A DNA stretch of 64,000 nucleotides, taken from assembly GCA_963402885.1 (NCBI GenBank), contig OY727098.1, forward strand, positions 19,826,717-19,890,716. The letters are read 5' to 3'. Origin of the DNA: Antedon bifida (taxonomy: Eukaryota; Echinodermata; Crinoidea; Comatulida; Antedonidae). The notes under the pieces are model-generated. The model ran no database searches. It worked only from the letters and a program-made list of their open reading frames with translations, and was not told the origin of the DNA. The translations under genes and the position numbers were made by a program. Below, in pieces: positions 61,416 to 64,000 of this stretch (its first letter is position 1; every line of letters starts with the position of its first letter).

Positions 61416-61566
61416 TTTTATGGAACTTTTTTATCTCACGCCGTACCGCCGATCGCTGACAATAAAAATGGCTGCTCGACTTCGGAAACACGCCCTCTAT
61501 CATAATACATATGGAACGCCGATAGACATAAATATTATTAACGTATATCAGAGCCATGGCTCTGCC
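61416..61566. promoter_or_regulatory. Probable promoter region of ATP5F1D
   Basis: The DNA directly upstream of the ATG is less AT-rich than its surroundings. It contains 'aaaatggctgctcg' on the plus strand (about 61465), resembling YY1-type sites common at nuclear genes for mitochondrial proteins. No TATA box is seen. Confidence 0.3.
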
Positions 61567-61809
61567 GTATATTCGAATAAACTCCCCCTACTATTGTTCA
61601 CAGAGGAGAGGGGTTTTTTTGTAGGGAGTCGTCAATCAATGAATTCTACTACAAGTAGAATACAATATTATTGTGTATATAGCCTATGCATGTTTATTCG
61701 AGGAAATAAATAAAGGTTCCGGTGCGTTTATTCCAAAGATGTTTTATGGGGGAGTTTATTAGAGGGGGAATTTATTATTCAAAGCAGGGAGTTTACTCGA
61801 ATAAATACA
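61567..61809. mobile_element. Short inverted-repeat element of about 240 bp
   Basis: It starts GTATATTCGAATAAACTCCC and ends with the inverted form GGGAGTTTACTCGAATAAA, then TAC. Internal 'gggagtttatt' words repeat the arm. No coding capacity. Likely a MITE; the target duplication is not resolved. Confidence 0.6.
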
Positions 61810-62863
61810 GTTTTATCATCAGAGATGGTAGAATATTTTTAAGTAGGCCTAGTCTTCCGATGTTCCCTAAAATCAACAGATTCAGTGCAAGACTGCTTGA
61901 TAGCCTTGGACCAGTTGTCTAGAACCCAAATAAAATGCTTTTCTTGAAATTAGCAACCAATCAAGTCTATGCCTAATTATATGTATCTCTTGAACTCCCT
62001 TATGCTTCAAACCGGTCTTTAACACTGTACTCATTCACAGCGGGGTTCACGCTGCTTTCGCACCGTCATTTGTTAAAAACGGTCATTTTTTGTCTTTACA
62101 TCGCCATAACTCAGGAACTACTACTCCGATTAAAAATTGCCTTACACTACACTAAAGCTTAAATAATAGTGGATATTATGATTATGATATACTTTAACTA
62201 AATCAGAGAAAAAAAAACCCGGACAAATTATGTTTTAAAACATCCACTTAGTAAAACGCTTTCAATATTTCCGACAACAAAGAAGTAAAATTATGAACAA
62301 TATTGTTTGACGGAACTTGTTCCTAATATTATTGGGTCCCTTGTTTCTTACACTGTTAAAACACACAGCAAAGGGTGGGGGGGGGGGGGTGATTATTTTA
62401 TTTCATTGCTTGTTAGAAGCTGAACACTTTTGGCTCAGCGGGTTTTTTTGCTTGCCTCGTCCGTCCGTTCCTTCATTTTGTTCATTCTGTTCGTTGCGGT
62501 CATTCTGTCCTTTCGTTAATCTATCCTTCCATGCACATACAGTATCACTGTTATCACATACTATCTATCATTCAACCAATGAAGGAAGAGTGAGTAACAA
62601 ATAGGAAAACATAATAATTACACACTTATGGTTAAATAAATATACCAAAAGCTTTAAACAACAAATTACAAAAGAGTTTCGGTTCAATTGTAAAGCACTT
62701 GAAATTTGACTTTGAATAACAATACAATTTAGAATTCCTTTCTATTTCCACAATAGGGCCTACCTACCAGTAGCTAGTAGTAGACTGAAAACTTTGCATA
62801 ACAATTGGATTACGTATAATCGACCGAGGTGACGTACTATTTGTTTAGGCCTAACGTCGTGAT
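61810..62863. other. Non-coding DNA
   Basis: No exon is recognised. A 13-base G run lies at 62377-62389. The 95-codon frame across it (62317-62604) is low-complexity and not supported. Confidence 0.5.
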
Positions 62864-62871
62864 CTTCATAC

Positions 62872-63487
62872 GGTAACGGGACGATTCGGCCCTGAGACGA
62901 TTCGGCCCGGGACGATTCGGCCCTGGGACGATTCGGCCCGGGACTATTCGGCCCGGGACGATTCGGCCCTGAGACGATTCGGCACACTTAAATTTATCGG
63001 CTTTGATATGCATTTTATAAGCATAAAATAAGCTTTTTCCCCAAACTTTATTTCCAGAGAAACTATGGGGTAGTACTACTAGGGATAAAGATGCAATAAA
63101 GCAAACATTTTAAAACATTGTCGAAAATGTGATCAATTTTTAGTCACGCGAACGATGTAAACAAGTTACGCCCTCTGTTGGCCGCTTGGCGAATTCACGA
63201 AATAAACAAGGTTTTCGTAGTAATAAATTGAATATAAAATTACGTTTTTTTAGTAATTTATTATATATATTATATCAAAATTGTCAATATAAATAAAATA
63301 CGGATTGTTAAACACCTTTAAAAACTTGATAAATACCCAAAAAAATGAATATGAATTTGGTCTAAAGTGAGACGTTTCGGCCCACAAAGTGGGACTATTC
63401 GGCCCAAAAGTGGGCCGAATCGTCCCACCAAAAGTGGGCCGAATAGTCCCGGGCCGAATCGTCTCAGGGCCGAATCGTCCCTGAACC
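62872..63487. mobile_element. Foldback/hAT-like non-autonomous element with 8-bp target duplication
   Basis: The 616-bp segment starts GGTAACGGGACGATTCGGCC and ends with its inverse ...GGCCGAATCGTCCCTGAACC. Within the arms, bases 62878-62913 match the last part of the element as a perfect 36-bp inverted repeat. Both arms consist of tandem 15-bp 'gggacgattcggccc' units. It is flanked on both sides by CTTCATAC (62864-62871 and 63488-63495). An 8-bp duplication is typical of hAT (and P) transposons. The inside (about 63000-63360) is AT-rich and does not code. Confidence 0.85.
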
Positions 63488-63528
63488 CTTCATACGATAT
63501 TTAGCGAAGAATGGCACTTTTTTAATAG

Positions 63529-64000
63529 GTATTGATAAGCCCGTATAAGACCACAAAATCTACCAGAGGTTGGTCAGAACATGATTTACTCAAAGTAGCC
63601 GAGGAAGCCAATATTGCAAACGTAATGGATGACACATTTAGAGACTTTCTTTCCGAATTCAGTAATGCTTTTCCTGGAATTAAAACACTGGAATTGAGAT
63701 TTCTTCTACATGACTGTTTACCGTTAGGTGTATTAAGTACTAGCTCGGGAATGGGTTTATTTACAGAACTCAACGATAGAGGCCATATTGCATACAATAA
63801 TGTTAACATAATGTCAGAAATTGCGGACCTGACAGAAAATGTTTCTGCCAAAGGCAGTGTTAATAAATACAAAGGAGGAGTAGGTATACAGTTTGAAAGT
63901 AGAAGTGGTGAGGCAAGTATTTCTTCATATCGTAAAACGCTTTATAAAGCAATGGTTAACATCACGGAACATGACGGTGGTGATTTAGGAAACTTGATTG
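63529..64000 (+). CDS. Protein with tandem death-effector-like domains (partial exon)
   Basis: The frame opens exactly at an acceptor (tttttaatag/GTATTG, AG at 63527-63528; an in-frame TAG overlaps the acceptor) and stays open to the window end, 157 codons. The order is: a linker with RGWSEHDLLKVAEEAN; then TFRDFLSEFSNAFPG, LELRFLLHDCLPLGVL, GLFTELNDRGHIAY and NNVNIMSEIADLTEN. This follows the six-helix death-effector-domain pattern (L-x-FLL-D, lf-x-L-x-x-xG-I, nL-x-x-x-E-x-A). After a Gly/Ser-rich spacer a second copy seems to begin at SSYRKTLYKAMVNITEHDGG. Tandem DEDs occur in caspase-8/10, c-FLIP and many marine invertebrate adaptor proteins of apoptosis and innate immunity. Which of these it is cannot be told from one exon. 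Upstream exons are not found; the foldback element ends 34 bases before the acceptor. Confidence 0.6.

Noticed and set aside
62760-62987. Minus-strand frame with repeated PGPNRPGPN peptides
   Set aside because: Translation of the tandem 15-bp arm of the foldback element.
63522-63872. 116-codon minus-strand frame at the right edge
   Set aside because: Antisense shadow of the DED exon, whose plus-strand frame opens exactly at a splice acceptor and has domain similarity.

Overview
The window is AT-rich animal nuclear DNA. Its genes are split by GT-AG introns, and its intergenic DNA is full of dispersed and foldback repeats. Three things point to a marine invertebrate deuterostome, most likely an echinoderm (possibly a crinoid): clear GIPC and mitochondrial ATP-synthase delta orthologues, an expanded four-transmembrane MS4A/CD20-like family, and many clusters of the palindromic word TAGGCCTA. 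The species assignment is inference. The coding exons below were assembled by hand from splice sites, phase and protein similarity; no transcript data were available.

Layout. 1-3.3 kb: the last two coding exons and 3' UTR of a GIPC gene (+), with a 414-bp perfect tandem duplication in the last intron. 3.3-9 kb: no genes; a small TA-flanked MITE, then a 2.4-kb array of interlocking palindromes. 10.1-13.3 kb: MS4A-like gene A (-). 14.9-20.5 kb: no genes; a Penelope-like terminal fragment, a 1.2-kb foldback element and a 20-copy 98-bp satellite. 21.5-29.0 kb: a nine-exon gene (-) for a 396-residue Ulp1/SENP-type cysteine peptidase with a C-terminal PHD finger; its introns carry Penelope-like debris and a TTAA-flanked MITE. 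29.4-30.9 kb: a 5'-truncated Penelope-like element (reverse transcriptase plus GIY-YIG). 31-32.3 kb: short-unit repeat arrays. 32.9-37.6, 39.6-42.8, 49.9-52.2 and 54.3-57.1 kb: MS4A-like genes B, C, D and E, all on the minus strand. 59.6-61.4 kb: the mitochondrial ATP synthase delta subunit (-). 62.9-63.5 kb: a foldback element with an 8-bp target duplication. 63.5 kb to the end: the first visible exon of a protein with tandem death-effector-like domains (+).

The five MS4A-like genes share one six-exon plan. Exon 1 carries the N-terminus and TM1, exons 1/2 TM2, exon 3 TM3, exon 4 TM4 plus a Cys-rich stretch, exon 5 is 31 bp, and exon 6 is a Gln/Pro-rich tail made of in-frame minisatellite. 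They differ mainly in the tail. Gene C is nearly identical to gene A over about 2.5 kb, introns included, but has a nonsense codon in exon 5 and a decayed tail. No gene set in the window forms an obvious pathway. The main theme is a local gene-family expansion embedded in very active repeat turnover.
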